Shown in pieces: positions 11,675 through 23,008 of a stretch of 64,000 bases of DNA. This DNA is from Apostichopus japonicus. Taxonomy: Eukaryota > Echinodermata > Holothuroidea > Aspidochirotida > Stichopodidae. The stretch is from the NCBI RefSeq assembly GCF_037975245.1, contig NC_092576.1, positions 382,501-446,500 of the forward strand, given 5' to 3'. How positions within the stretch are numbered: the first letter of the stretch is position 1; every line of letters begins with the position of its first letter. The notes under the pieces were generated by a model. That model searched no databases. It had not been told where the DNA came from and was given only the letters and a program-made list of their open reading frames with translations. The position numbers and the translations under genes were made by a program.

Positions 11675-13207
11675 GAGCGGGAGTCCAGAGGGTTTGGTTA
11701 GCTGGGAAGGTAACCAATTGCCTGGTACATCACAATGTTCACAATGCATTCCTGTATATGAAACCTGACGACTGGCAAACCGACTGTGGTGGGTGTGGCT
11801 GGGAGAGCAATTTTAAAGTCACCTAATAGCTAACCTAGAGCAGCTTTCATGGTAACCACATCAAAGTAAGAACAATATGTCAGGTATGGCCCCAAGAGCA
11901 ACAAATGGCCATCGCCAGTAATTATTGGTGGTGGGGTACCCCTGCCAGTGATCAACAATTGACCCCTCACGGCTGACCTAGGTCAGCTCATGAGGTAACC
12001 ACTTGAAACCTACTGGAAAATGTTGGTTAGGACTTCAGATACAACTGATGGGCATTGCCAGTAATTTTTATTGGTGGGGTCCCCCTGCCAGTAGACCCCC
12101 AATATGCCCATCCCCTCATTGACCTGGGTGAGCTCATGATTTGACCAGTTGAAACCTACAGGAAAATGATAGGTATCACTTCATATGTAAGGATGGGCAT
12201 TTCCAGTATTTTATATTGGTGGGCCACCACTGCCAGAGTCCGCCCATCCCTTATATATAGAATCCTGTCAATCATTTTCCAGTAGTTTTCAACTGGTTAA
12301 ATCATGAGCTCACCCAGGTCAGTGAGGGGGGGGGGGGCATTTTAGGGGTCTACTGGCAGGGGTACCCCACTAATATAAGTTACTGGAAATGCCCATCCCT
12401 TACATATAGAGTCCTGCGAATCATTTTACAGTAGTTTTCAACTGGTTACCTCATGAGCTAATCTAGGTCAATGGGGGATGGGCATTTTGGGGGTCTACTG
12501 GCAGGGGTACCCCACCAGTGTAAATGACTGGAAATGTCCATCCCTTACATATGAAGTGATACCTATCATTTTCCAGTAATTTTTCAACTGTTTATCTCAT
12601 GAGCTGACCTAGGTCAATGAGGGAATGGGCATTTTGGGGGTCTACTGGCAGGGGTACCCCCCCCCCCCAATATAAATTATTGGAAATGCCCATCCCTTAC
12701 ATATGAAGTGATACCATTTTCCAGTAGTTTTCAACTGGTTACATCATGAGCTCATCTAGGTCAATGGGGGATGGGCATTTTGGGGGTCTACTGGCAGGGG
12801 TACCCCACCAATAAAAATTACTGGCAATGCCCATCAGTTGTATCTGAAGTCCTAACCAACATTTTCCAGTAGGTTTCAAGTGGTTACCTCATGAGCTGAC
12901 CTAGGTCAGCCGTGAGGGGTCAATTGTTGATCACTGGTAGGGGTACCCCACCACCAATAATTACTGGCGATGGCCATTTGTTGCTCTTGGGGCCATACCT
13001 GACACATTGTTCTTACTTTGATGTGGTTACCATGAAAGCTGATCTAGGTTAGCTATTAGGTGACTTTAAAATTGCTCTCCCAGCCACACCCACCACAGTC
13101 GGTTTGCCAGTCGTCTGGTTTCATATACAGGAATGCACTGTGAACATTGTGATGTACAAGGCAATTGGTTACCTTCCCAGCTAACCAAACCCTCTGGACT
13201 CCCGGTC
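11675..13207. mobile_element. FB3: nested foldback element with ~150-bp tandem units in its arms
   Basis: The left end reads GAGCGGGAGTCCAGAGGG and the right end is its near-perfect inverse. Both are flanked by TA (11673-11674, 13208-13209). The two arms are inverted copies for hundreds of bases: the block with CCCAGCCACACCCACCACAG near 13080 matches, inverted, 11790-11815. Inside the arms a unit of about 144-150 bp, marked by TCTACTGGCAGGGG, CATCCC, CCAGTAGTTTTCAACTGG and GACCTAGGTCA, is repeated about four times on the right (about 12343, 12492, 12642, 12786) and two to three times inverted on the left. Orientation switches near 12265. No open frame fits a transposase, so this is non-autonomous. 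Confidence 0.75.
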
Positions 13208-13453
13208 TATTGGGATCATTATTAACATGATTAACATAATTATTAAGCTTTGAAAAATAACTTGGTGTTATGCTGTGCAAAGCTAATAATTATTTGATAA
13301 AGCTGCTATTCTTGGCTTATAATTTGAGGGACCTAGATTTAAATGTATACCTCCCAATATGTTATAAAATTTTAATGTAAATGTATGTTTATGGTAATGT
13401 GAGTTATCATGTGCTATATCTGTATCTGTGCTTACACGTATATCATATTTTCT

Positions 13454-13541
13454 GTTCACAGGTCAATAATGGTGCAGATTTTGGCTTCCTGAAGACAAGT
13501 GGGAGGCCATTTGTAGTTAAGAGAAACACTCTTTGTTCGTG
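13454..13541 (+). pseudogene. Terminal exon remnant inside FB2
   Basis: After a TTCTGTTCACAG acceptor the frame reads NNGADFGFLKTSGRPFVVKR and ends NTLCS before TGA. AATAAA-like signals follow within 250 bp (about 13687 and 13778). It is a plausible last exon to the remnant at 11318-11533. Function unknown. Confidence 0.35.
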
Positions 13542-14224
13542 AAGACTTAACTGGTGTCGATTTGGGGTACCACTTTAAAACGAAAGTCATGAGGAACCCT
13601 TGCCCAAGATTCAACTTTGCATTATTGTGCAGTGCTATACTTTTGCGATTCATGTTTGATCCATTAACTTGTCTTAACTTTGTTGGAATAAAATCATATT
13701 TTCAGATTTTTGTTTACAGTGATGTCTTCTCTATCTGTCGAAAGTCAGCCTTTGTAGACATCAGAAGTTTTATCAGAAATAAATACTGCCAACGTACACA
13801 TTATTTGTGTTTCTTCTGCTCTCTTTTCTTCAGTGATGCTAGTCAGTGAAACTAGTCGGGTTTAATTCTTTCAGTGATTCTAGTCAGTGCAACTAGTCAG
13901 TCGATACCGACTAAGAAAGGTTAGTCGGGAGAGGCACCATCCTGACTAATGTAAAACCTGCTATAAACTAGTCGGTGGCTCATATAAATTAGTCGGTAAA
14001 GACCGACTAATGTCACCAACCAATGTAACTGACTAATATACATTTACCGACTAAGAAATTGTTGATCGACTAAGCTGACGGACTAAGATGACCGACTAAG
14101 AAATCCATCTGACTAAGGAATAAATTAGTCGGTATAGCAACTGACTAAGGCTATGTTAGTCGGGAGAGGCACCAGATGGACTAACGTTATGTTAGTCGGT
14201 GAACCAATTTAAGTTTTCAGTGTA

Positions 14225-15110
14225 TATGTGTGTATGTGACACTTTCTTGTAAACACGTCACCTCAATAATTGAAACTTGGATTAAACTCATACTTTACAT
14301 GTGGGTAACTCATATTAGGTAGAATATCCTTATTGTTTTTGGTGGAGGTCAAAGGTCATGTGAGGTTACCAGAGGTCACACTATGAAAACCATGTAAACT
14401 GCTTGTAATTAAGCACGATATTTAGGAAGAGCAACTTGTATGGATTTCATTGGCAGGTATAAATGGCCCATAATGTGTTAAAGATCCATTTTATTTTGAA
14501 ACCATGTCAAAGGCCAGCAGAGGTGAAAGTCTGAAAATCTTGTTAAAGAAATATCTCGAAAAGTGACATTTTGTTGATGCATAAAGTTAGCATGTAGATT
14601 GCCCACGCATGGGGAAAACAAAATCGTTGTGGAATTTCATACGTGTCAAATTTAATTTGAAGTCAAGAGAGGCAGTTTTCTGAATCACATTATACGGTAC
14701 CTAAGATAGACCATATACTCTCATGACATACACATTAAGATTATTGATGCACAAGCCTATCATATCATCGTCCGAAGTAGGCATTCGCACAGAACAGTGT
14801 TGCGACGAAACTGTAAGGTTGATAACGCATCTATTTTTACGAATTTAACTTGTTACGGTTATATGCATGGAAGTCGCTTTGGACCATCAGCCCCGCAGCA
14901 AGGACAATAGTTAAGTCAAGTAAATCTGATTACATGATGTGAGTCCGAGATATGCATCAATCCAACTCATATTTAAACCTGTTTTCATCTTCATTCAACC
15001 ACTGTAGTCTTGATCTATGAATGTGGCAGTGAAGTGTCTATTTTATGAAACGGCTTAGTACAATTAATACCAAGTTGTGCCATGTTCAGGCATATAAAGA
15101 TGACTTTGTC
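14225..15110. other. No gene seen
   Basis: AT-rich single-copy-looking sequence. It contains an AGGTCAAAGGTCATGTGAGG stretch near 14346, which resembles repeated nuclear-receptor half-sites (AGGTCA), but nothing nearby makes this a credible regulatory site. Confidence 0.25.
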
Positions 15111-15114
15111 TTAC

Positions 15115-17200
15115 CCAAAATATATATATATGGCTTACATCTGGCAATATCTGCATGGCTGAATATAGATTTTATATGACCAGATATAAATGCCACATTA
15201 AAAAGACTTGATATATATACAAACCAATGTATACATGTTTAACTTGATATGGCCAGATATAACTTGATGAAAGTGTTATCCAGATATACAAATAAGTTTC
15301 ATATGGCCATATACTCTCAGAGTAGCTTAATGTAAACACATTACAGATATACATATTAAGTTTCATTTGACCATATAAAGCCAGATAAATCCATATCTGG
15401 CTTTATGTCTGGCAACATCTGGTTGAATAAAGAGTTTACATAGCCAGGTGTAAATGTCAGATCCAAAGACTTGATATGGCCATATAAAGCCAGATATAGC
15501 TTGATACAAATCTATCCCAGATATACATATAAATTTAATATTGCCAGATAAAGCCAGATATAGCTTGATACAAATCTATCCCAGATATACATATAAATTT
15601 AATATGGCCAGATAAAGCCAGATATAGCTGGATACAAATCTATCCCAGATATACATATAAATTTAATATGGCCATATAAAGCCAGATATAGCTTGATACA
15701 AATCTATCCCAGATATACATATAAATTTAATATGGCCAGATAAAGCCAGATATAGCTGGATACAAATCTATCCCAGATATACATATCAATTTAATATGGC
15801 CATATAAAGCCAGATATAGCTTGATACAAATCTATCCCAGATATACATATAAATTTAATATGGCCATATAAAGCCAGATATAGCTTGATACAAATCTATC
15901 CCAGATATACATATAAATTAATATGGCCAGATAAAGCCAGATATAGCTTGATACAAATCTATCCCAGATATACATATAAATTTAATATGGCCAGATAAAG
16001 CCAGATATAACTTGATACAAATCTATCCCAGATATACATATAAATTTAATATGGCCATATAAAGCCAGATATAGCTTGATACAAATCTATCCCAGATATA
16101 CATATAAATTTAATATGGCCAGATAAAGCCAGATATAGCTTGATACAAATCTATCCCAGATATACATATAAATTTAATATGGCCATATAAAGCCAGATAT
16201 AGCTTGATACAAATCTATCCCAGATATACATAGAAATTTAATATGGCTAGATAAAGCCAGATATAACTTGATGAAATATCATCCAGACATATAAATCGAG
16301 TTTTCTAAAATTGCTGTAAAACCGGTCAAATATAAATATTTGAGTCATGTTCTGTACGTTTTTTTAAGTGAATGTAACTAGATAATATTCAAATGCCATA
16401 TGTGTGGCTAGGAATGTATACAGATACCATAAGCTACATAAAAAGCGTAATATTTTATGTATTGTGGTTGCATGGGGAATTCCATATCAAGTTTCAAAGT
16501 TCAAAGTTTCATATGGTATTTGAGGTGGAAAATGTTAAGGTACTCCATATAAAAGCCATGTAAAGGTTTAAATAAGTTTTATAAGGGTTCTACATCATAT
16601 AGCATTGATGAAACTTTATATGGGCTAAACAACTTAACAGTATATCCGTTAAAAGCTATAAATAGTTTTATATGGATTTTATATCTGGCACATATATGGA
16701 TTATATCACGTTTGACATGGAAGATGAAAAGGGGGACCATATAAAGTTTGATAGCTTCTACTTTTTGTGACATTTATAAAACCTTATATTGGCAATAACA
16801 AACTTTATATTATATCTGGCTAAAACTGTAATGTTTTTTTAATTCACGAAGTTTGAATCTGGCCCATATAAGGCTCTGATATGGAATTCATATCTGCCCC
16901 ATCTGTCTATGTCATATCAAGTTCGGTTTGGAAGATAAAAAGGGCATGATACAAAAGTCATGTAAAGTTGTATATAATTTATGCAAACTTCTACTTCATA
17001 TGGCCTTTATGTTGGGAATAACAAACTTTATATTATATATGGCCAAAACTTTAAATGTTTATATATGGACTTTGTATCTGGTCAATGTATTGCCCAGATA
17101 TTTAATTTATATCTGGCTGCATCTATCGATTTGGGGTAAGGGTTATGCAGAATATAAGTCTCAATATATTATTGCCAAAGAAAAACAAAACAAGTGAAAC
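15115..17200. repeat. Decayed flanks of the 64-bp satellite
   Basis: On both sides of the clean array (15115-15473 and 16269-17200) the same words (CAGATATA, TATGGCC, TATATCTGGC) recur without fixed spacing and in both orientations. This suggests a much larger ancient array, of which only the centre was recently homogenised. Confidence 0.5.
15474..16268 (+). repeat. 64-bp satellite, about 12 copies
   Basis: Head-to-tail copies of a unit that reads CAGATATAGCTTGATACAAA, then TCTATCCCAGATATACATAT, then AAATTTAATATGGCCATATA and AAGC. Copies differ mainly at GGCCATATA/GGCCAGATA and TTGATAC/TGGATAC, an almost alternating pattern that hints at a dimeric higher-order unit. Confidence 0.9.
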
Positions 17201-17294
17201 GATATTAATGTTTCTGTATATTTTGTCCAATAGGCTATCCCAAGTTATTCAGCTTTAAACATTTATGCTTTAAGCACGGCACGTATAATCACCT

Positions 17295-17815
17295 GCACTT
17301 TGCGTTTCTTTCACATCACACCTATCTTAAGTGATCTTCACTGGCTGCCGGTTCACCGTCGTGTCGATTTCAAACTATTAGTACATACTTATAAATCCAT
17401 TCATTTTCAAGCACCCCAATACCTAACTGCTATGCTAACTGTGTACAAGCCTGACAGAACATTGAAGTGGGCCAATTCCCTTACACTAGTGGTCTTCACA
17501 GTAAGCACTGCTACATACGGCGACAGACACTTTAAATTTGCTGCTGGCAAGCTATAGAGTGAACTGCCAAATAATATCCGCGATGTCAAAACATTAGCCA
17601 CTTTTAAGAAATAAATCACTTTTTCTTTTTAGGAATTTCACTGTAAATCTATTTTTTTTAATGATTCCTTATTATATATATTTCTATATTAACCATTTTA
17701 TTCTTCATATTCCTATTTTATGGGTTTTGTCATTTTGTTGTCATTGTAAAGCGCTCTTGAACATGCTTAAGCATGAAAGAGCGCTATATAAATCTGGTAA
17801 ATAAATAATAATGAA
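17295..17815 (+). pseudogene. 3' end of an L2/CR1-like LINE
   Basis: The translated segment holds the familiar reverse-transcriptase C-terminal signature: LHWLPVHRRVDFKLLVHTYK, then APQYL, TYGDRHFKFAAGKL, a stop in place of a tryptophan-like position, then ELPNNIRD and FKK. The 3' UTR contains the stem AAGCGCTC...GAGCGC and ends with ATAAATAAATAATAAT. The rest of the element is missing, so it is 5'-truncated. Confidence 0.75.
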
Positions 17816-18242
17816 AATAGTTTACCATTGGGATACATAGATGGGCGGCAACACATGTATGAAGATCGGGCAATACCTATAGGATTAATTTACTTTATTA
17901 AAACTATAATTTGTCATCGAATATTCATTAGGAAACCAGAAACCTTGGTATTGACAACTGGTATCCGAATCGTCTATAATATTGAACCTGTCTGTACTAG
18001 TGGACTTTTAAACTAATCATCCACGTCTTTAAGAAAAAAAGAGAAAATTTTCATTCACATTTTTGGACTGTGGCCCTATTCAGCAGGAAGAGTTTGTATG
18101 ATTTTAGTGTGTCAAACCTAACGACCCTATACCAACATTTCCGAAAACAGGAAGATTGCGTGTGGCTTGCATTCATTGTCTCAACGTAGAATTTCTTTTT
18201 GCCAAGTTATAGTATTTTACTAGGCAATTACTATTAATACAA

Positions 18243-18620
18243 CACAAATAGTGGAATACTCCTCAAGAGTAAATGCGGCAAGGAGATTGACTCGCATGTT
18301 TACGTCATGAGGGCCAATATGGCGGTAACAGTAGGCTTCAGTGATGACGTAGGCAACAAGACTTCGCTAATGATGATCAACGTTGAGATGACAACTAACA
18401 TATTCAACGATACCATTTTTCCTGATAACGGTACGGTCTATGACGCTTTAATGGATAATCTTCGATCGTTAAATGATAGAATTTTTGGGTTTGCAAAATG
18501 ATTGCCACATGGGAGTCCATTTTCGAAACAACTTCATGATATAGCCGGATACGTTCAGAAGAAGAACTTAAAATACCAGATTTGCGTGCATATATAAGAG
18601 TGCTGGCAGTTTGGCCGTAA
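18243..18620 (+). pseudogene. Dead copy of sialyltransferase exon 2
   Basis: Closely matches exon 2 of the ST8Sia-like gene (51270-51660), from the middle of sialyl motif L through the GTAAGT donor, at high nucleotide identity. It reads [19 protein letters not shown] and MMINVEM like the intact exon. A TGA replaces the glycine codon after WFAK/GFAK (18499-18501), and small indels near 18570 break the frame. The first 200 bp of the exon are absent and no exon 1 or 3 is visible nearby. It is a partial segmental duplicate still carrying intron sequence at its 3' side, so not a processed copy. Confidence 0.85.
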
Positions 18621-18624
18621 AGTA

Positions 18625-21590
18625 AGTATGCTTATTCTTTAGCGTTGTTTGTCTGTATGTGGCTATGTGTTGTTAAGTGTTGTATATGCAAAGTCATTCA
18701 TATTAGCAGACCTGTGCATTACTTACACACTGCAAATGTATATGCAGGAAGCAACTTCAGATAGAGTCAGGAAAGATCACATATATCCTACATCGGGTGT
18801 TTATGTTAAATGTTAGGTTTCACAACAGGACGAAGGGAACCTGTGACGTCAAAATTCATCTTCCTTATTTAGGAGCGAGGAATAGGCCAGAGGAGGGAGC
18901 TTGCTATCAAAAACATATTTTTTTTCTCAATCTGTAAATCGGATCAAAATAAACTTTTGATACATCGGGCTAATTTGGTCGATATAGTTACAGAGAGCAC
19001 TCTGAAATAATCTTATTTAAGTATAACACTCGTTCATATACCCAGGACGTGGCAGTTACAGCTTAAGTTAAGCACTCTGTGGATACAACTGCCAAACAAT
19101 TAAACACATGATTTGGCTAATCATTGCAATGTTCAAGACCGTCCATACATTCCGGCACTGATCTTCCACGAATTTCAAACCTGAAAAGTTAAACTTTATA
19201 ATTCAATTTACCAATGTTAATCGGACTACTACAACGATGCCAACCGTAAGCTTTGGACCATCGTCCTGCACCTTAAATCAAACCCTTGCGATAATGTCGA
19301 CGATGGTGGTGAACAAATTCAATCTTTTCGGTATGTCTAATCTCAATATTAATTTTTTTTATTAATTAATCAAATGATCTCTGACTATAAGCTACTTTTC
19401 ATGTCTCAATGGGAACGTATAACAGCTTCGTAATTACTGTGCCACCTGTAACACACGTTACCGTGCTACGAACACAGCGCAGTAGTATGCACGGTTGTGG
19501 AACATGAACAGTAGTTACTGTACTAGCTATGAGTATCGGGTGGTCTATGGCATTATGAAATTAGTAGCATCCTCAGTTGCTATTGGTACATCAGAGCGCG
19601 CAGTTCATATACAGGTTGTTTAAAGCCATTGGTTTGAAAAGCTTGGAAAGCTGCCTTATAAGATTAAAATGTATAACTTTTTAACAACTAGCAAAGGCGT
19701 CATTCTTTTAAGAGTGCCAGAAGTGGTTAAAAAGTTATACGAAATCGGAAAAGGATGTTTCAGCAAACACCCTACTGGGACGACCAAGTCTACATCAACC
19801 TGCTCATGCATTTGAGCTATTATTGAATGGCTTCTTTTCATTCAGTGACGTAACCTCGTCTCAGACTTGACTTCTAGGAAGCTCTTGCGGAGAAGAATTC
19901 TTACTGCTGTAATACGTTTTGAAAACTGTTTTACCACTGAGTGGCCGAGAATAATATTCAGTTATGTTTTCACAAATTTGCTTGCATAGTTTTCCTTCAC
20001 AATTGAACAAGTTATATGCACGAGATCATTTAGGAGTCTTTGTTCATTCATGTTTTATCTGTAAGTTTTGATACGGAGAGTATTAATATTTTTGGAAAGA
20101 AACCTGTCGTAGATAATTGTCATTGGAATCAGATTGTCCCACGCGTAAACACCCTAGTTATTCAATAATTTGATTGATCAAGAATGCAGACTTGTGTTAT
20201 GCCTCTTTATTGGTGACAAATGGTCTTATATTTTGACCATTTTTGTAGCCAAGAGAGACATGTGTCTTTTTTGTACATGCAACAATAGCTATAGCTATAG
20301 ATAGGGGGTTTGAACTTTGTACTTGTAATACAGACGTAAAATGTTCATTCATCTGATCATTTCCTACAGGGTCATAAATGGAAATGAATAGTTCCCTTTG
20401 CGATACTAGAATATAAACACAGGAAATATTAAGTCTGCGAATGACCTTAGGACCACTTGCTATGATATACCAGCCTGAGTTAACACCAATGGACGAACTA
20501 ATATGTAGTCAATGGTCTACAGTTGCCTCGATAGACCCATGTTTTCGTACCACATGTATTTCCATTAATGTACTCTGACAACCAAGCCAAAAAGAAAAAG
20601 AAACAAAAGTAAACCAGATCTTGATAACACATCGAAAAAGATTTCCTGTTTTTGTTCATTCCTACATGAGATCACTCGAACGGATTGACATTGCACTTTA
20701 TAAGGAGTTTTGCCACCCTTATGCTTTAGAAAGAACGTGAGACTAACGACTTCTCCAGAATTTGGCCTTATTTGCATCTAGGCAAGAAGAAGACAGATGT
20801 GATGAGATGCTTGTGAATGAAATACATGAAACCTAAATAAAGTCATCACCTGGTAACTTCTCTCTCTGAAAGTGATAATTTTGAATCTGCCCGTTGTTAA
20901 TTACCTACTTTCATTGTACATAGGACTCCAAGAGAGATGAAGTTTGGAATGAAACATCACGAAGTAGGAATTCACGCTCTGGGAATCGTGCACTAGCTAT
21001 TTATGGAGAGCAAAATCTATTAATTTCACATTTCACACCTCATCTTCCCGCTTCTTAAAAAGGCCTTGTCTTATGGACTTTGCAGTATTAAAGAGATTGT
21101 GTCAACCAAATCGATCGAAAGATAACAAATCAGTTGAACTATAGGTCGTAATGTATTTGTCCAAAGGATCGCGTGTTACTTTTAGATTTGATAGAAAATG
21201 TATGATTGTTTATAATCAGTTATTATCCATTCGCAGGCAATGATAGCTTTTTGTTAACATGCTTTCAAGATAAGCTAGGAGCACTGGACTGAACAAACAA
21301 TATACTCTGGTGAACTGTTGTTTTACATCTAGCATTGGTATAGTCTATACCTCTACAAATATCATGTGACATCCCAATGGTCTACAGAGCTATGACTATG
21401 TCATTCTCATCAAAGCGGACGGAAATGCAATTCCCTAAGTATCGCCTTCCCTGAAATAGTCACAACATCTTCAACAACGCTTATTTGAGAACGAAAATGA
21501 AGAATAAGTTAACCAAACTTGTCATTTCTTCTCTCAATTAACTTAAAATAAAATAAAACTAATAGTAAACTGCTTATCCACTAGAGAGCC
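18625..21590. other. No gene seen
   Basis: AT-rich sequence with only short, characterless open frames on both strands. No repeats with clear ends were recognised. Confidence 0.3.
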
Positions 21591-21619
21591 TGTGTAATAG
21601 AATGTGTAAAAGTAAGTTG

Positions 21620-21659
21620 GCCTGACGTTTCGATCCTAGCAGGATCTTCTTCAGAGGCT
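21620..21659 (-). ncRNA. Hammerhead ribozyme motif, PLE family B
   Basis: Reading the minus strand: AGCCT (stem I), CTGAAGA (core), A, GATCC-TGCTA-GGATC (stem II hairpin), GAAA (core), ACGT with the A shared by GAAA (stem III palindrome), C (cleavage site), AGGC pairing back to GCCT (stem I). All invariant core positions are present. Stem III is only the self-complementary ACGU, so it would close between two RNA copies. Hammerheads at PLE ends are established; activity here is inferred. Confidence 0.8.
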
Positions 21660-22928
21660 AAATGACAAGTAACAGTATAACAGAATGGACAAAAACACGC
21701 ACAGAATACAGACAGGTTAATGAGCACGGTGAACACAATGGGATAGATGAAAGGGGATTATAAGTAGACAAGGGATGGAGAGAAGAAAGCAACAGGGGAA
21801 GAGGAGAGGTAGGAGATAAACAGTGGAGGGACAAAGAGAGGATTAAAGGAACAGGGTGGGGAATAAACTGGAAAGTGACAAAGACAGAAAGGAGTGGAGA
21901 AAAAAGGAGGGGAAGAGAGCTGTGAGAAGATGAGTGAGGGGGGGGGGGGTGGGGGAGGGAACAGGGGGAGAAGGAGGGCGACAGAAGAAAAGTTAATCAT
22001 GTCCTTCCTGAATGTTCAGCCCATGAGGTTGAATGGTGCGAAGGCGTTGCATCCACAGCCTCTCTCTGCTGATTCGTACTAGGTCAGGACGGCTACCTAA
22101 GGATTCAATCCCCTGTAGGGACATGTCGTTAATGGTATGGTTGGGAAGGTTAAAATGTTCTCCAACTGGGGTCTCAGTCTTCATGGTGTTGACTGTGGAT
22201 CTGTGACCATAAAATCGCTTCTTGAGGGTGGTTTTGGTTTCGCCAACATACTGGATGTCGCAAACTCTACAAGAGATCAGATAGATGACATTGGTGATAG
22301 TGCAAGTGATGTGACCCTTAGTCTTGTGTGTGAGTTGCATGCTGTGGCTGGTGATGGTATTGGATTCAACAATGTGGTGGCTGCAGACGATGCATCTCGA
22401 AGTACTATCACATTTGAAAGTAACATGCTGAATGGGTGTAGGGTTAGACGTTAGAGGTGGAACAGCAGCACGCACAAGAAGGTCTCGTAGGTTGCGTGGT
22501 TGTCTGTAGGCGAAGATGGGTTTTCAGGGACGGCTCGTTGGAGTCTATCTGAAGTGAGGAGAATGTTGTGGTTGTTAGAGGTGATTTTCTGAAGAGGAGG
22601 AAGATTTGGGTGGAAAGTAACAACCAGGGGCAGCTTGTGGTCGCAATCTCGTCCCTTTTTGTCCTTCACTGCCAAAGTAGATGATCTCGAAAGGGAGCGG
22701 ACTCTCTGAATGGCCTCACGCACTCTTCTGGCACTATGTCCCCTGGCAGTAAGGTGTTTTTCCAAAGCATCTGTATGGCGAATGAAAGAGGAATTGTTAG
22801 AGCAAATGCGACAAAGACGCAATGCTTGACTGTATACAATTCCAGACTTGCAGTGACGAGGATGGCAGCTTGAAGAATGGAGATACTGGTGTGTGTCTGT
22901 GGGCTTGGTGTATATGTCTGTAGAGAGA

Positions 22929-23008
22929 GAACCGTGTTCCTTGCGAACAGTCACATCGAGAAAGTTAAGAACCGTGTTCCTTGCGAACAGTCACATCGAG
23001 AAAGTTAA
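22929..23008. repeat. 40-bp tandem duplication within PLE family B
   Basis: Two identical 40-bp copies (22929-22968 and 22969-23008) beginning GAACCGTGTTCCTTGCGAAC. Since 40 is not a multiple of three, it shifts the PLE reading frame. Confidence 0.95.

Larger units (their letters stand above)
9434..14222. mobile_element. FB2: 4.8 kb element with GACTAA subterminal arrays
   Basis: The ends are CACTGAAAA at the left and TTTTCAGTG at the right, each flanked by TA (9432-9433, 14223-14224). Positions 9450-9720 and 13840-14215 are studded with ACTAGTC, GACTAA and TTAGTCGG words in both orientations, often as short inverted pairs. The interior holds two coding-like exon remnants (about 11318-11533 and 13461-13541), candidate polyadenylation signals (about 13687 and 13778), and the nested element FB3. 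Short inverted ends plus clustered subterminal motifs suggest a DNA transposon whose transposase binds the GACTAA motif. No transposase is recognisable. Confidence 0.65.

Noticed and set aside
14346-14366. AGGTCAAAGGTCA as a nuclear-receptor response element
   Set aside because: A half-site repeat occurs by chance in such DNA, and no gene start is near.
21758-22000. Pro/Ser/Phe-rich minus-strand frame
   Set aside because: Translation of the purine/pyrimidine-biased 3' linker of PLE family B; low-complexity.
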